A stretch of DNA of 11,037 bases from Chloroflexota bacterium (GCA_016208345.1 JACQYG010000264.1:1-11037); one strand, 5' to 3'; positions 1-6,511 are shown, counted from the first letter of the stretch. The notes: generated from the sequence alone by a model not told the origin. Translations and numbers: made by a program.

Positions 1-202
1 CAGGCAGATCGACCAGGACCAGGTAGCCCTGGCGCAGGAAATGCTCCACCTCCCGGTAGTAGACAAGGTAGGGAGCCTCCTGGGAGGTGGTGATGACGAA
101 GTTGTCTTTTTCCAGGCCCACGTTGCCCTCGCCCTGGCTGACCAAACGGTCATCAGGGTCGAAGTGTTTATAGGACATGGGATAGGTATTCAATGGAACC
201 AT
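1..202 (-). CDS. Partial hypothetical protein (N-terminal 67 residues)
   Basis: The reading frame starts at an ATG at 202 on the minus strand and is still open at base 1, so only the first 67 codons are present. The start is supported by a strong Shine-Dalgarno site, AAAAGGAGT (211-219), 8 nt upstream. A near-consensus promoter lies further upstream (255-283). The protein begins MVPLNTYPMSYKHFDPDDRL. It shows no signal peptide or membrane segment and is rich in acidic and aromatic residues, followed by a hydrophobic strand (YLVLVDLP) at the window edge. I do not recognise the family. It is transcribed divergently from the FAD-dependent oxidoreductase pair and may share an operator with it. 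Presence of a gene is well supported; its function is unknown. Confidence 0.7.
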   Translation of the reverse strand, partial: MVPLNTYPMSYKHFDPDDRLVSQGEGNVGLEKDNFVITTSQEAPYLVYYREVEHFLRQGYLVLVDLP

Positions 203-254
203 CGCGCAAGACTCCTTTTGCCTCCGAGGTCCCATGGGCCAGGGGGTTGGCGCT

Positions 255-283
255 ATTCTAGTGGAGGCCACTGCCCCTGTCAA
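255..283 (-). promoter_or_regulatory. Sigma-70-type promoter of the leftward gene
   Basis: On the minus strand, TTGACA (278-283) and TAGAAT (255-260) are separated by exactly 17 nt (261-277). The -35 box is a perfect consensus and the -10 box differs at one position. Transcription would begin near 247, leaving a leader of about 45 nt that contains the strong Shine-Dalgarno site of the gene starting at 202. Confidence 0.7.
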
Positions 284-294
284 GGGCCTGCCCT

Positions 295-311
295 GGCCAA
301 TACGATTGGCC
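295..311. promoter_or_regulatory. Inverted repeat between divergent promoters, candidate operator
   Basis: GGCCAAT-ACG-ATTGGCC is a perfect 7 bp inverted repeat with a 3 bp centre. It lies 11 bp upstream of the minus-strand -35 box and 8 bp upstream of the plus-strand -35 box, roughly midway between the two promoters. A dyad of this size is typical of a site for a dimeric regulator. That a protein binds here and controls both genes is inference; no regulator gene is visible in the window. Confidence 0.4.
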
Positions 312-319
312 TGCTACCC

Positions 320-348
320 TTGCATTCGCGCCTGGGCTAGGGTATACT
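320..348 (+). promoter_or_regulatory. Sigma-70-type promoter of the oxidoreductase pair
   Basis: TTGCAT (320-325) and TATACT (343-348) are separated by 17 nt. Both boxes are close to the sigma-70 consensus. The expected transcription start near 355 leaves a very short leader, about 16 nt, before the ATG at 371. The Shine-Dalgarno of that gene is poor (GTAGG, 5 nt upstream), so the gene may be translated from a nearly leaderless message. Confidence 0.65.
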
Positions 349-370
349 GCTCGGTACAAAGTAGGCATTT

Positions 371-1801
371 ATGAGTCGAGATTGTAACGTGGCTGGCGCC
401 GAGAACGATCTCCAATTGAGGGATGGAGCCAGGATCGCCGTGGTGGGGGCGGGGCCGGCAGGCAGCCTGTTCGCCATCTTTGCCTGGCGCCTGGCCGCGG
501 AACTGGGCCGGAAGGTCCACATCACCGTCTTCGACGGCAAGCCCTTCACCCAAAGCGGGCCCCAGGGCTGTAACATGTGCGCCGGGGTGGTGGCGGAAGG
601 CCTGGTGGCCAGGTTTCGTGAGATCGGCTTAACCCTTCCGGAAAGCATCGTCCAGCGGCACATCCGAGGGTACTGGTGGGAGACCCGGGCGGGGAACCTG
701 CATCTATCGCCTCAGAAGGCCGAGTCGGAGATCTACACCGTCTACCGCGGCAACGGCCCTCGCGGCTCCACCCCTGGCCGCAACGTCAGCTTCGACGATT
801 ATCTCCTGGGACAGGTGAGTTCTTTAGGGGTACAGGTGGTCCCACAGCCGGTGGTGGAGATCCAGGTGCCCCACGGCACCAGGAATGACCCGGCCACGGT
901 GCTCGTCGGGTCCAAGGCACACAAAGAAGTCTACGAGGCTGACCTGGTGGTGGGGGCCTTTGGCCTCAGCCCGCGCCTGGCGCGGCAGGTGACAGCTCTG
1001 GGGTTCGGCTATGTCCCCCCTCCCACCTTGCCATCGTATCAGGCTGAGCTCCGGCTAGGGGCAGATCGGGTCAAAGAGGGCTTTCAGGATCGCATCGTCA
1101 TCTATGAGCTGGGCCTGTCGGGCATCAAGTTCGGGGCGATCATCCCGAAACAGGAGCACCTCACCGTGACCCTCATCGGCGAGAAGGCAGGGAAAGAGAG
1201 CCTGCTGGGCTTTCTGGCTCACCCCCTGGTCAGCAAGAGGCTGCCGCCAGGCTGGCAGGCGCCCGCGGACTACTGCCACTGCTGCCCGCGGGTGGCCGTG
1301 GCCCCTTGCCAAAAGCCTTTCACCAACCGGATAGTCATGATCGGCGATGCCAGCGTATCTAGGCTCTACAAGAATGGCCTGGACTCAGCGTTCCTGACGG
1401 CGAAGGCGGCGGCGGAGGCGGCATTCCGGCACGGCGTCTCCGCCCAGGCTTTCGCACGCTACTACCTCCCCACGTGCCGGGCCCTGGCAAGGGACAGCGC
1501 TTACGGCAGACTGCTCTTCCGTCTCAGCGCTTTGGGCTTTGCCTCCCAAATATTCCTTAGGCTTTTCGTCCAGGCTGCCCGCTACGAGCAGTTAGCCTGT
1601 CGGCCAAGGGAGCAGGTCCTGGGCCGCATCCTTTGGGGCTCCTTTACCGGCGACCAGCCCTATAAGGATATCGTGCTTGCCGCCTTGAGTCTGAGAATAC
1701 AGTGGCGCCTTTGGTCTTCTTTACTAGTAAAGAAGGCGTCGCCCATACCTGGAGGGTCGGCCGGGGATTCCATAGACAAAGTAACACCCGACGAGGCCTA
1801 G
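371..1801 (+). CDS. FAD-dependent oxidoreductase, geranylgeranyl-reductase type
   Basis: This 476-residue protein has the FAD-binding Rossmann signature IAVVGAGPAGS (glycines at 26-31). A second FAD contact motif, VMIGDA, has G325-D326, as in the FixC/geranylgeranyl reductase family. C67 and C70 sit in QGCNMCAGVV, where related enzymes often carry a conserved Cys near the flavin. Known family members reduce isoprenoid chains or other hydrophobic substrates with a reduced flavin; the substrate here cannot be read from sequence. The gene heads a two-gene operon with a paralog 3 bp downstream. The start at 371 follows a promoter at 320-348. The last ~28 residues (from S449) have no counterpart in the paralog and begin inside a palindromic repeat (1716-1735, read as SLLVKK), so the tail may come from insertion. 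Family placement is fairly sure; the specific reaction is not. Confidence 0.8.
   Translation: MSRDCNVAGAENDLQLRDGARIAVVGAGPAGSLFAIFAWRLAAELGRKVHITVFDGKPFTQSGPQGCNMCAGVVAEGLVARFREIGLTLPESIVQRHIRGYWWETRAGNLHLSPQKAESEIYTVYRGNGPRGSTPGRNVSFDDYLLGQVSSLGVQVVPQPVVEIQVPHGTRNDPATVLVGSKAHKEVYEADLVVGAFGLSPRLARQVTALGFGYVPPPTLPSYQAELRLGADRVKEGFQDRIVIYELGLSGIKFGAIIPKQEHLTVTLIGEKAGKESLLGFLAHPLVSKRLPPGWQAPADYCHCCPRVAVAPCQKPFTNRIVMIGDASVSRLYKNGLDSAFLTAKAAAEAAFRHGVSAQAFARYYLPTCRALARDSAYGRLLFRLSALGFASQIFLRLFVQAARYEQLACRPREQVLGRILWGSFTGDQPYKDIVLAALSLRIQWRLWSSLLVKKASPIPGGSAGDSIDKVTPDEA
1716..1735. repeat. Dispersed palindrome, copy 1 (inside oxidoreductase 3' end)
   Basis: CTTCTTTACTAGTAAAGAAG is a perfect 20 bp palindrome centred on CTAG. 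It lies in frame in the first oxidoreductase gene, encoding SSLLVKK (residues 449-455), 66 bp before the stop codon. Its A/T-rich composition contrasts with the GC-rich codons on both sides. Confidence 0.85.
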
Positions 1802-1804
1802 ACC

Positions 1805-3106
1805 GTGGATACCTTTTCCGGCGACTATCTGGGTCCCCTGGACGACGGACAGACCGCGGTGATCATCGGCGGCGGTCCCGCTGGGGCCGCCTGCGCCATC
1901 GCCTTGAAGAACCTGGCGGCGGAGCTGGGCCGGAGCATCGAGGTCATCATCTACGAGGGGAAGACCTTTGCCGGGGAGATCCACCACAACCAGTGCGTGG
2001 GCGTGCTTTCCCCGCCGCTGCGGGAGGTCATGGAGGAGCGCCTGGGGGTGGCCTTCCCCCACCACCTGGTGCAGACCAGTATCGGTGGCTACGTCCTGCA
2101 CTCAGATCGCCTCAGCATCGTCCTGGAAGAGGAGGGTGAGCCGTCCTACGTCGTCAAGCGCGTCCAGTTCGATGACTACCTTCTGGGAAAGGCCCGGGAG
2201 CGGGGAGTGCGGGTGGTTCAGTGTCGGGTTACCGATCTGGAGTTCGCCTGGGACCGGGTCGTGGTCTACAGCGAGGGAGACAACCGCCGGGCGGACGTGC
2301 TGGTGGGCGCCTTCGGCCTGGACGATGGGGCGATCCAGCTCTTCCAGCGAGCCACTTCGCCGCGGCGCAGGGACGCTTACGCCCCACCCCAGTGCCTGGA
2401 CTCCATCGTGACCAGGATCTATCCCGCTCCCGACTTCCTGGCGGGATTCGGCGATCGCATCCACGCCTTTCTGCCCGCCATGCCCAGGATCGAGTTCGGG
2501 GCGGTTACACCCAAACACGATCATCTGACCGTTAACATCGCCGGCGCCCAGGTGGATGCGAGGCTCATGGGTGATTTCCTAACCTTTGCGCCGGTGAAGA
2601 AGGTATTGCCTCCATCCTTCAACCCCTCCTCCAGCGAGCTCGCGTACTTCAAGGGCCGGTTTCCTGTCTCCCTGGCCAGGGGATATTACAATGACCGCTA
2701 CGTGATGGCGGGCGACGCCGCCGGCCTCCTGCGCCCGTTCAAGGGCAAGGGTGTGACCTACGGCTGCATCACCGGCATCCGGGCCGCCGAAACGATCATG
2801 AAAGAGGGGATCTCCAAGGCTGCCTTCAGGGGATACGAACGAAAGTCGCAGGAGGTCCTGGACGATATGATCTACGGCAGGATCGTCCGCTGGCTAGCCA
2901 TCGCCAGCGCGTATTACGGATTCTTGGACCCGGTTTTGGAGATCGCCAAAAACGACCACGCTTTGCGCCGGGCCCTGTTCGACGCCGTTTCGGCCCATAA
3001 GCTATTCAAGGAGATCGTCCGGGATACCTTGCGCCCGGGCCTGGCGGCCAGGCTGGCCGCCGCCTCTGCCCTGACCCTCCTGGGCTTCAAACCACGGTCT
3101 TCTTGA
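1805..3106 (+). CDS. FAD-dependent oxidoreductase, paralog of the upstream gene
   Basis: This 433-residue protein is clearly related to the gene before it. It shares the Rossmann motif AVIIGGGPAGAAC (glycines at 22-27), the phrase AAELGR, a Cys in NQCVGV (C64), FDDYLLG, and the second FAD motif VMAGDAAG (G303-D304) followed by FKGKG. These place it in the FixC/geranylgeranyl reductase group. A GTG start at 1805 is chosen because it lies 3 bp after the preceding TAG, has GAGG at 1793-1796 as a plausible ribosome site, and puts the FAD motif near residue 20 as in the paralog. The two proteins may form a heteromeric reductase or act on successive substrates of one lipid pathway; this is inference from operon structure. 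No membrane helix is obvious, although the C-terminus is amphipathic and hydrophobic. Confidence 0.8.
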   Translation: MDTFSGDYLGPLDDGQTAVIIGGGPAGAACAIALKNLAAELGRSIEVIIYEGKTFAGEIHHNQCVGVLSPPLREVMEERLGVAFPHHLVQTSIGGYVLHSDRLSIVLEEEGEPSYVVKRVQFDDYLLGKARERGVRVVQCRVTDLEFAWDRVVVYSEGDNRRADVLVGAFGLDDGAIQLFQRATSPRRRDAYAPPQCLDSIVTRIYPAPDFLAGFGDRIHAFLPAMPRIEFGAVTPKHDHLTVNIAGAQVDARLMGDFLTFAPVKKVLPPSFNPSSSELAYFKGRFPVSLARGYYNDRYVMAGDAAGLLRPFKGKGVTYGCITGIRAAETIMKEGISKAAFRGYERKSQEVLDDMIYGRIVRWLAIASAYYGFLDPVLEIAKNDHALRRALFDAVSAHKLFKEIVRDTLRPGLAARLAAASALTLLGFKPRSS

Positions 3107-3155
3107 CCAGTGGAAAGCGGAAGCGCGTCACCTTACTTGCCCCTGGTTCTGCCGG

Positions 3156-3188
3156 AGACTCCCGGTGTCTGGCAGACACCGGGAGTCT
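3156..3188. terminator. Strong hairpin between convergent operons, probable bidirectional terminator
   Basis: AGACTCCCGGTGTC (3156-3169) and GACACCGGGAGTCT (3175-3188) form a perfect 14 bp stem around the loop TGGCA. It lies 50 bp after the stop of the second oxidoreductase and touches the TAA of the convergent Mut7-C gene (3188-3190). Only a weak T run follows on the plus strand (TTAT), so it is not a textbook intrinsic terminator. It may act as a transcriptional barrier or as a 3'-end stabiliser for both messages. Confidence 0.55.
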
Positions 3189-3634
3189 TATCTCGCCGAT
3201 CTATTGACCTTCTCCACCATCTTCTGCCAATGAGTCCCTCTCCAGAAGAGCCGCCCACATTGCGGGCAGCGTCGAAACTCATCTTGGGTTTCGTAGACGT
3301 ACGGCGGCACCTGTCCGAGCACCTGGGGTTTGTCTACCTGCTCTAATGAGACGTTGCAACGCAGGCAACGGGTGAAGGGCGGCCGTGAATCAAGATAGCC
3401 CTCCCGGGCCAGTTGTCCGATCTGCTCCACCAGATCTTCGCTGGACACGTAGAGGCCCTTTAACCCCTTGCGGGCCAGAAGTCGTGTGTCCCGGGTGAGG
3501 AGGACTCGGTCCTCCGCTCGCGCCAGCCGGGCGATCTCGGCATCGCTCCAAGCGTTGGAGTACAGTGTGTCATAGCCCAGGATGCGCAGCCACTTGGCCA
3601 GACGCCCCAGCATCTGGTCGGCCAGGAATCTCAT
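3188..3634 (-). CDS. Mut7-C RNase domain protein with C-terminal zinc ribbon
   Basis: A 148-residue protein starting MRFLADQMLGRLAKWLRILG, a hallmark opening of the Mut7-C (DUF82) family of PIN-like ribonucleases. D6 and D49 (in LLTRDTRLL) are likely metal-binding acidic residues of the nuclease fold. The C-terminal half carries two CxxC pairs, C90/C93 and C123/C126 (RCLRCN and RCPQCGR), forming the expected zinc ribbon. Length matches the stand-alone family. The start at 3634 is chosen over an upstream extension because its ATG overlaps the TGA of the preceding gene (ATGA), the extension would lie wholly inside that gene, and the domain begins exactly here. Translational coupling to the endonuclease III-like gene implies coordinated production. 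Family assignment is confident; the RNA substrate is unknown. Confidence 0.85.
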   Translation of the reverse strand: MRFLADQMLGRLAKWLRILGYDTLYSNAWSDAEIARLARAEDRVLLTRDTRLLARKGLKGLYVSSEDLVEQIGQLAREGYLDSRPPFTRCLRCNVSLEQVDKPQVLGQVPPYVYETQDEFRRCPQCGRLFWRGTHWQKMVEKVNRSAR

Positions 3635-4320
3635 GCCACTGCCTTGCAGCACTCCTTCACCGGACAAACATCGTGGCGATTGCTCCGACAAAAATCCTTC
3701 CCTAACCTCAGGAGGGCCGCTTCGCTGTCCACCAACCGTTCCTGAGGAATGGCCCTCTTTAAGTCTGCCAGGGCGACTTGGGGCTCTTGGGTGGAGGTGA
3801 GCCCCAGGTTCACGGCGGCCAGAAGAACCAGGGCCGAGGGCAGTGGGTCGGCCTTGGGCCATAACCCCCGTAGCTCCCGCAGGAAGATGTTAACGGTAAC
3901 CGGCCCGATGCCTTTGCCCAGGGCCATGAGTCTGGTCTCCAGGTCCCGCGGGTCACGGGCTGCAGCATGCAACACGTTCAGGTCCCCGTCATAAAGGACC
4001 TCCAGAGCTTCCATCACCGCCAGAAGCTTGGTAGCGGTCTTGAAATCGTAGCGGGCATATCCGCCGGCGTCCAGGAGCTCCACCAGCCCATCCCATCCCG
4101 TTTCGATGATGGCCTTCGGCGTGGTAATCCCTTGGCGCTCGAACTCGCCATAGGTCCGGGCGGCCAGGCGCTCGCTGATGCGGCCCCCGAAAAGTATGGA
4201 GGCCAGGAACCATTTGAAGATCTCACCGGGCCGGCCGCCGGCCAGATCGATGTCAAGGTCTCGTGAGTAGCGCCCACCGAGCCTTTGGGTCAAGAATTCG
4301 GCATAACCTTGAATTTTCAT
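3631..4320 (-). CDS. HhH-GPD endonuclease III-like protein with altered catalytic motif
   Basis: A 229-residue protein with the all-helical layout of the HhH-GPD DNA glycosylases. The helix-hairpin-helix motif is LGKGIGPVTVNIFL (about 134-147). At the position where bifunctional endonuclease III has its catalytic Lys (LPGVGRKTA), this protein reads GPV, so lyase activity is doubtful. D158 in KADP is a candidate for the conserved catalytic Asp. The C-terminus has four cysteines (C211, C219, C224, C225), but their spacing (x7, x4, x0) differs from the C-x6-C-x2-C-x5-C iron-sulfur loop, so a [4Fe-4S] cluster is uncertain. The ATG at 4320 is preferred over one 30 bp upstream because GAGGGA lies at the right distance. 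The gene is first in an operon with the Mut7-C RNase. It may be a monofunctional glycosylase or a non-catalytic DNA-binding relative. Confidence 0.7.
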   Translation of the reverse strand: MKIQGYAEFLTQRLGGRYSRDLDIDLAGGRPGEIFKWFLASILFGGRISERLAARTYGEFERQGITTPKAIIETGWDGLVELLDAGGYARYDFKTATKLLAVMEALEVLYDGDLNVLHAAARDPRDLETRLMALGKGIGPVTVNIFLRELRGLWPKADPLPSALVLLAAVNLGLTSTQEPQVALADLKRAIPQERLVDSEAALLRLGKDFCRSNRHDVCPVKECCKAVA

Positions 4321-4349
4321 GGTTTTCCCTCTTCCAGACACCCAAACCA

Positions 4350-4378
4350 ATTATATCATCTTCCGCTCCCGGTTAGCA
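4350..4378 (-). promoter_or_regulatory. Promoter of the endonuclease III-like/Mut7-C operon
   Basis: On the minus strand a perfect TATAAT box (4350-4355) lies 30 bp upstream of the ATG at 4320. The sequence 17 nt further upstream, TGCTAA (4373-4378), is a poor -35 match. The promoter may therefore be weak or need an activator. Confidence 0.5.
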
Positions 4379-4465
4379 CGCCGAAATCCCCATTTTTGCC
4401 ATAAGCTCATGAATTGGGGTCGCAGCCCAACCACGGTGGGCGGCCCCTCTGCTTTCACCGCTGAC

Positions 4466-4494
4466 TTGTGCCCTATCAATTGACCTGCTATAAT
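4466..4494 (+). promoter_or_regulatory. Sigma-70-type promoter of the Thr/Pro-rich membrane protein
   Basis: TTGTGC (4466-4471), a 17 nt spacer and a perfect TATAAT (4489-4494). The expected start of transcription near 4501 leaves a leader of about 47 nt before the ATG at 4548. This argues against the in-frame GTG at 4509, which would leave almost no leader. Confidence 0.6.
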
Positions 4495-4547
4495 GTGGCC
4501 CTGCGTCGGTGCCGAAATTATACTCTCACCAAGGGGGACCTCTCTTC

Positions 4548-5174
4548 ATGTTCATCGAAGGCTTCTTTACTAGTAACGAAATTTTCAAGCCGCACCTGAA
4601 CCCCCCCGTCGGGGTGAGGGCCTCTCCGCCGCTCACCACTACGGTGCCGACCACCGCCACAGTGACGGCCACGCCGCCGGTTACGACCACCCTCCCAGTC
4701 ACAGCCACGCCCCCTACCACCGCGCCTCCCGGGGGTACCGTGAGGTACCTCGCCTGGTGGCAGGGACTGGATTTGCCGCTATTAATCCTGTTCGTCGCCA
4801 TCGGGCTGGCGGCGGCTTTCTCTTATTTCTACCTTAGCCAGAGAGTTTTCCGGGAACACCGGCTGAATGCCCGTCTGACCGAGATATTGGCTCTGGCTGG
4901 TGCGCTGGCCAGCGGCCTGGGCCTCTTGCTGCTGGGGTTCACCAGTTGGCAGATCCCGCTCCTCTCGCATCCACTTCTGATGAACCTGTTGCTTGCGGCC
5001 ATTATTGGCGTCCTCGGCTACGGCGTCTACTTTTACTTGCAGAGATATCCCAAGATGCGCGAAAGCTACGAGCTGGAGGAAAGGAAGAAAAAGTACATGC
5101 CCAAACCTAAGGCCGCGAAGCCTTCCCCCCCGGCTTCTCCGCCTAGAAAGAAAAAGGCCAAGAAGAGGAGGTAG
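4548..5174 (+). CDS. Membrane protein with Thr/Pro-rich ectodomain, three TM helices and Lys-rich tail
   Basis: A 208-residue protein I do not recognise. Residues 27-62 are almost entirely Thr, Pro, Ala and Val with repeated VTATPP phrases, resembling a mucin-like, potentially O-glycosylated stalk. Three hydrophobic segments follow (about 75-97, 112-134 and 142-163). The tail (165-208) is full of Lys, Arg and Pro and ends KKKAKKRR. The positive-inside rule predicts the Thr/Pro region outside and the basic tail inside, so the N-terminus would cross without a cleavable signal peptide. The ATG at 4548 is chosen for AAGGGGGA (4531-4538) upstream; a GTG at 4509 is the alternative. A palindromic repeat copy (4562-4581) encodes residues 5-11 (GFFTSNE). 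It has its own promoter and terminator, so it is probably monocistronic, just before the surface-glycan operon. Its role is unknown. Confidence 0.65.
   Translation: MFIEGFFTSNEIFKPHLNPPVGVRASPPLTTTVPTTATVTATPPVTTTLPVTATPPTTAPPGGTVRYLAWWQGLDLPLLILFVAIGLAAAFSYFYLSQRVFREHRLNARLTEILALAGALASGLGLLLLGFTSWQIPLLSHPLLMNLLLAAIIGVLGYGVYFYLQRYPKMRESYELEERKKKYMPKPKAAKPSPPASPPRKKKAKKRR
4562..4581. repeat. Dispersed palindrome, copy 2 (start of membrane protein gene)
   Basis: CTTCTTTACTAGTAACGAAA matches the 18 bp core at 17 positions; one arm base is changed (AAAG to AACG), which breaks one pair. It begins 14 bp into the membrane protein gene and is read as F-F-T-S-N-E. This is a different frame from the SLLVKK reading used by copies 1, 5 and 6. 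Confidence 0.75.
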
Positions 5175-5199
5175 CACCAGAGCCCGGGTATCTTTTCGT

Positions 5200-5217
5200 T
5201 TCTTTACGAGTAAAGAC
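5200..5217. repeat. Dispersed palindrome, copy 3 (intergenic, before terminator)
   Basis: TTCTTTACGAGTAAAGAC lies 25 bp after the stop of the membrane protein gene and directly abuts the terminator stem that starts at 5218. It has a CGAG centre and a changed last base. This is the only clear copy lying wholly outside coding sequence. Confidence 0.75.
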
Positions 5218-5254
5218 AGCTCTGCCTCGCCATCCAGGAGGCCAGGGCTTTTTT
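5218..5254 (+). terminator. Rho-independent terminator after the membrane protein gene
   Basis: AGCTCTG-CCTC (5218-5228) pairs with GAGG-(C)-CAGGGCT (5238-5249). The 11 bp stem contains one G-T pair and one bulged C, encloses a 9 nt loop, and runs into six T (5249-5254). It lies about 45 bp after the stop codon and separates the membrane protein gene from the glycan operon. Confidence 0.7.
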
Positions 5255-5256
5255 AC

Positions 5257-5285
5257 TTGTCCCACCGGCGCTTTTTTGTTACAAT
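5257..5285 (+). promoter_or_regulatory. Promoter of the surface-glycan operon
   Basis: TTGTCC (5257-5262), 17 nt spacer, TACAAT (5280-5285). Each box is close to the sigma-70 consensus. It starts immediately after the terminator T tract and would initiate near 5292, giving a leader of about 60 nt before the first glycosyltransferase. Confidence 0.55.
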
Positions 5286-5300
5286 ACCCTGGCGCCTTCT

Positions 5301-5329
5301 CTTGGAACGTCGAGGTCCCGGCGTCCAAG
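5301..5329 (+). other. Possible hairpin in the leader of the glycan operon
   Basis: CTTGGA-A-CG (5301-5309) can pair with CG-TCCAAG (5322-5329), giving 8 bp with one bulged A and a 12 nt loop. It lies between the predicted transcription start and the ribosome site of the first glycosyltransferase. It could affect translation or stability, but no known riboswitch pattern is recognised. Confidence 0.25.
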
Positions 5330-5351
5330 CAGGTTGTTCGGGGAGCCCTCG

Positions 5352-6476
5352 ATGCGCATCGGCATTGACGCCAGGCTGCTCTACTATCAACAGGCGGGCA
5401 TCGGGCAATACACTCTGCGGCTAGTGGAAGCCCTGGCTCAAGTCGACCGTGAAAACGAATACGTGTTGTTGCAGAGCCGCAAGGACCGGAGCATATTGGC
5501 CAGAGAGCCAAACTTCCGGCGCCATGCCATGTGGACACCACCGCATCACCGGTTCGAGCAGCTTGCCTTGTCCCTGGAGCTGGCGCCGGTTAAGGTGGAC
5601 GTGCTTCACCAGCCCGACTTCATTCCTCCCTGGCGTCGGCGCTGCCCCGCGGTAGTGACCATCCACGACCTGGGATTCCTGCACTACCCAGAAACCTTAA
5701 CCGAGGCCAGTAAACGCTACTACGGCCAGATCCATTGGGCAGTGAAGAGCGCCGAGCAGATCATCGCCGTCTCGGAATGCACGAAAGAGGACCTGGCACG
5801 GCTGACCAGCGCCCCTGAGAGCAAGGTCACGGTGATCTACGAGGCTGCCGGGCCACAGTTCCATCCGATAGAGGACCAATCTGCCCTTAAGGACGCCAAG
5901 GCCAGATATGGGATTGTGGGCGACTTTATCCTGTTCGTGGGCACCATCGAGCCCCGCAAGAACCTTTCCAACCTGGTGCGCGCCTACGCCTACCTGATTA
6001 AGGAAAAGGCCCGAGATCAGGCCTTACCGAAATTGATCATCGCAGGCAAGCGTGGATGGCTCTTCGAGGAGGTCTTCAGCCTGGTGGAGGAGTGGGACCT
6101 GGGTTATGCCATCCGCTTCATTGGCAGTGTTCCCGCAGAGGACTTGCCCTATCTCTACAATGCTGCTTGCCTGTTCGTCTACCCTTCCCTCTACGAAGGA
6201 TTCGGGCTACCCTTGCTGGAGGCCATGTCCTGTGGTACGCCCGCGGTGGCCTCGGACCGCTCCAGCCTGCCCGAGATAGCCGGAGATGCCGCCCTACTAG
6301 TGCCACCGGAGGACCCCGAGAAAATGGCCCAGGCCATATGGCAGGCTTTAACTGACGAAGAGCTTCGGCGAGAGCTACGACAAAAGGGCCTGGCCCAGGC
6401 CCAGGGTTTCTCCTGGGAAAGGACGGCCAAACAGACCATCCAGGTCTATCAGAAGGCAGCAGGCCTGGCTGGCTAG
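5352..6476 (+). CDS. GT4-family glycosyltransferase
   Basis: A 374-residue GT-B fold glycosyltransferase. It opens MRIGIDARLLYYQQAGIGQY, with the Gly-rich acceptor-side loop typical of GT4 mannosyl/rhamnosyl-type enzymes. It contains VVTIHDLGFLHYP (linker of the N-domain), ILFVGTIEPRKNL (start of the C-domain, about 194-206) and the donor-binding E-x7-E motif, E282-GFGLPLL-E290. Such enzymes transfer a sugar from a nucleotide donor to a lipid-linked or growing glycan on the cytoplasmic face of the membrane. The donor sugar cannot be decided from sequence. The ATG at 5352 has GGGGAG (5340-5345) 6 nt upstream; an in-frame TTG at 5334 is less likely. It is the first gene of the operon; the next glycosyltransferase starts 35 bp after its stop. 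Length is normal for the family. Confidence 0.85.
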   Translation: MRIGIDARLLYYQQAGIGQYTLRLVEALAQVDRENEYVLLQSRKDRSILAREPNFRRHAMWTPPHHRFEQLALSLELAPVKVDVLHQPDFIPPWRRRCPAVVTIHDLGFLHYPETLTEASKRYYGQIHWAVKSAEQIIAVSECTKEDLARLTSAPESKVTVIYEAAGPQFHPIEDQSALKDAKARYGIVGDFILFVGTIEPRKNLSNLVRAYAYLIKEKARDQALPKLIIAGKRGWLFEEVFSLVEEWDLGYAIRFIGSVPAEDLPYLYNAACLFVYPSLYEGFGLPLLEAMSCGTPAVASDRSSLPEIAGDAALLVPPEDPEKMAQAIWQALTDEELRRELRQKGLAQAQGFSWERTAKQTIQVYQKAAGLAG

Positions 6477-6482
6477 GCCAAT

Positions 6483-6500
6483 GCCTCTACTAGTTTAGGA
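6483..6500. repeat. Possible degenerate palindrome copy between two glycosyltransferases
   Basis: GCCTCTACTAGTTTAGGA agrees with the TTCTTTACYRGTAAAGAA core at 12 of 18 positions, including a perfect ACTAGT centre. It lies in the 35 bp gap between the two glycosyltransferase genes, a gene-junction position like several true copies. It may be a decayed copy or chance. Confidence 0.2.
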
Positions 6501-6511
6501 TACGAGAGCCA

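Noticed and set aside
41..340. 99-codon plus-strand frame at the left edge
   Set aside because: It overlaps the better supported minus-strand partial gene and runs through both divergent promoters.
1641..1658. CCTTTACCGG, resembling the left half of the dispersed palindrome
   Set aside because: The right half does not match (about 12 of 18 positions overall) and there is no palindrome, so chance similarity is more likely.
3635..3862. N-terminal extension of the Mut7-C frame
   Set aside because: It lies within the endonuclease III-like gene, and the conserved domain starts exactly at the ATG that overlaps the upstream stop.
4381..4465. Short inverted repeats such as GCCCA...TGGGC in the second divergent region
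   Set aside because: Stems of 5 bp are expected by chance in GC-rich DNA, and their placement does not match either promoter in a telling way.
4509..4547. GTG start for the membrane protein
   Set aside because: It is only about 8 nt after the predicted transcription start, and the ATG at 4548 has a good ribosome site.
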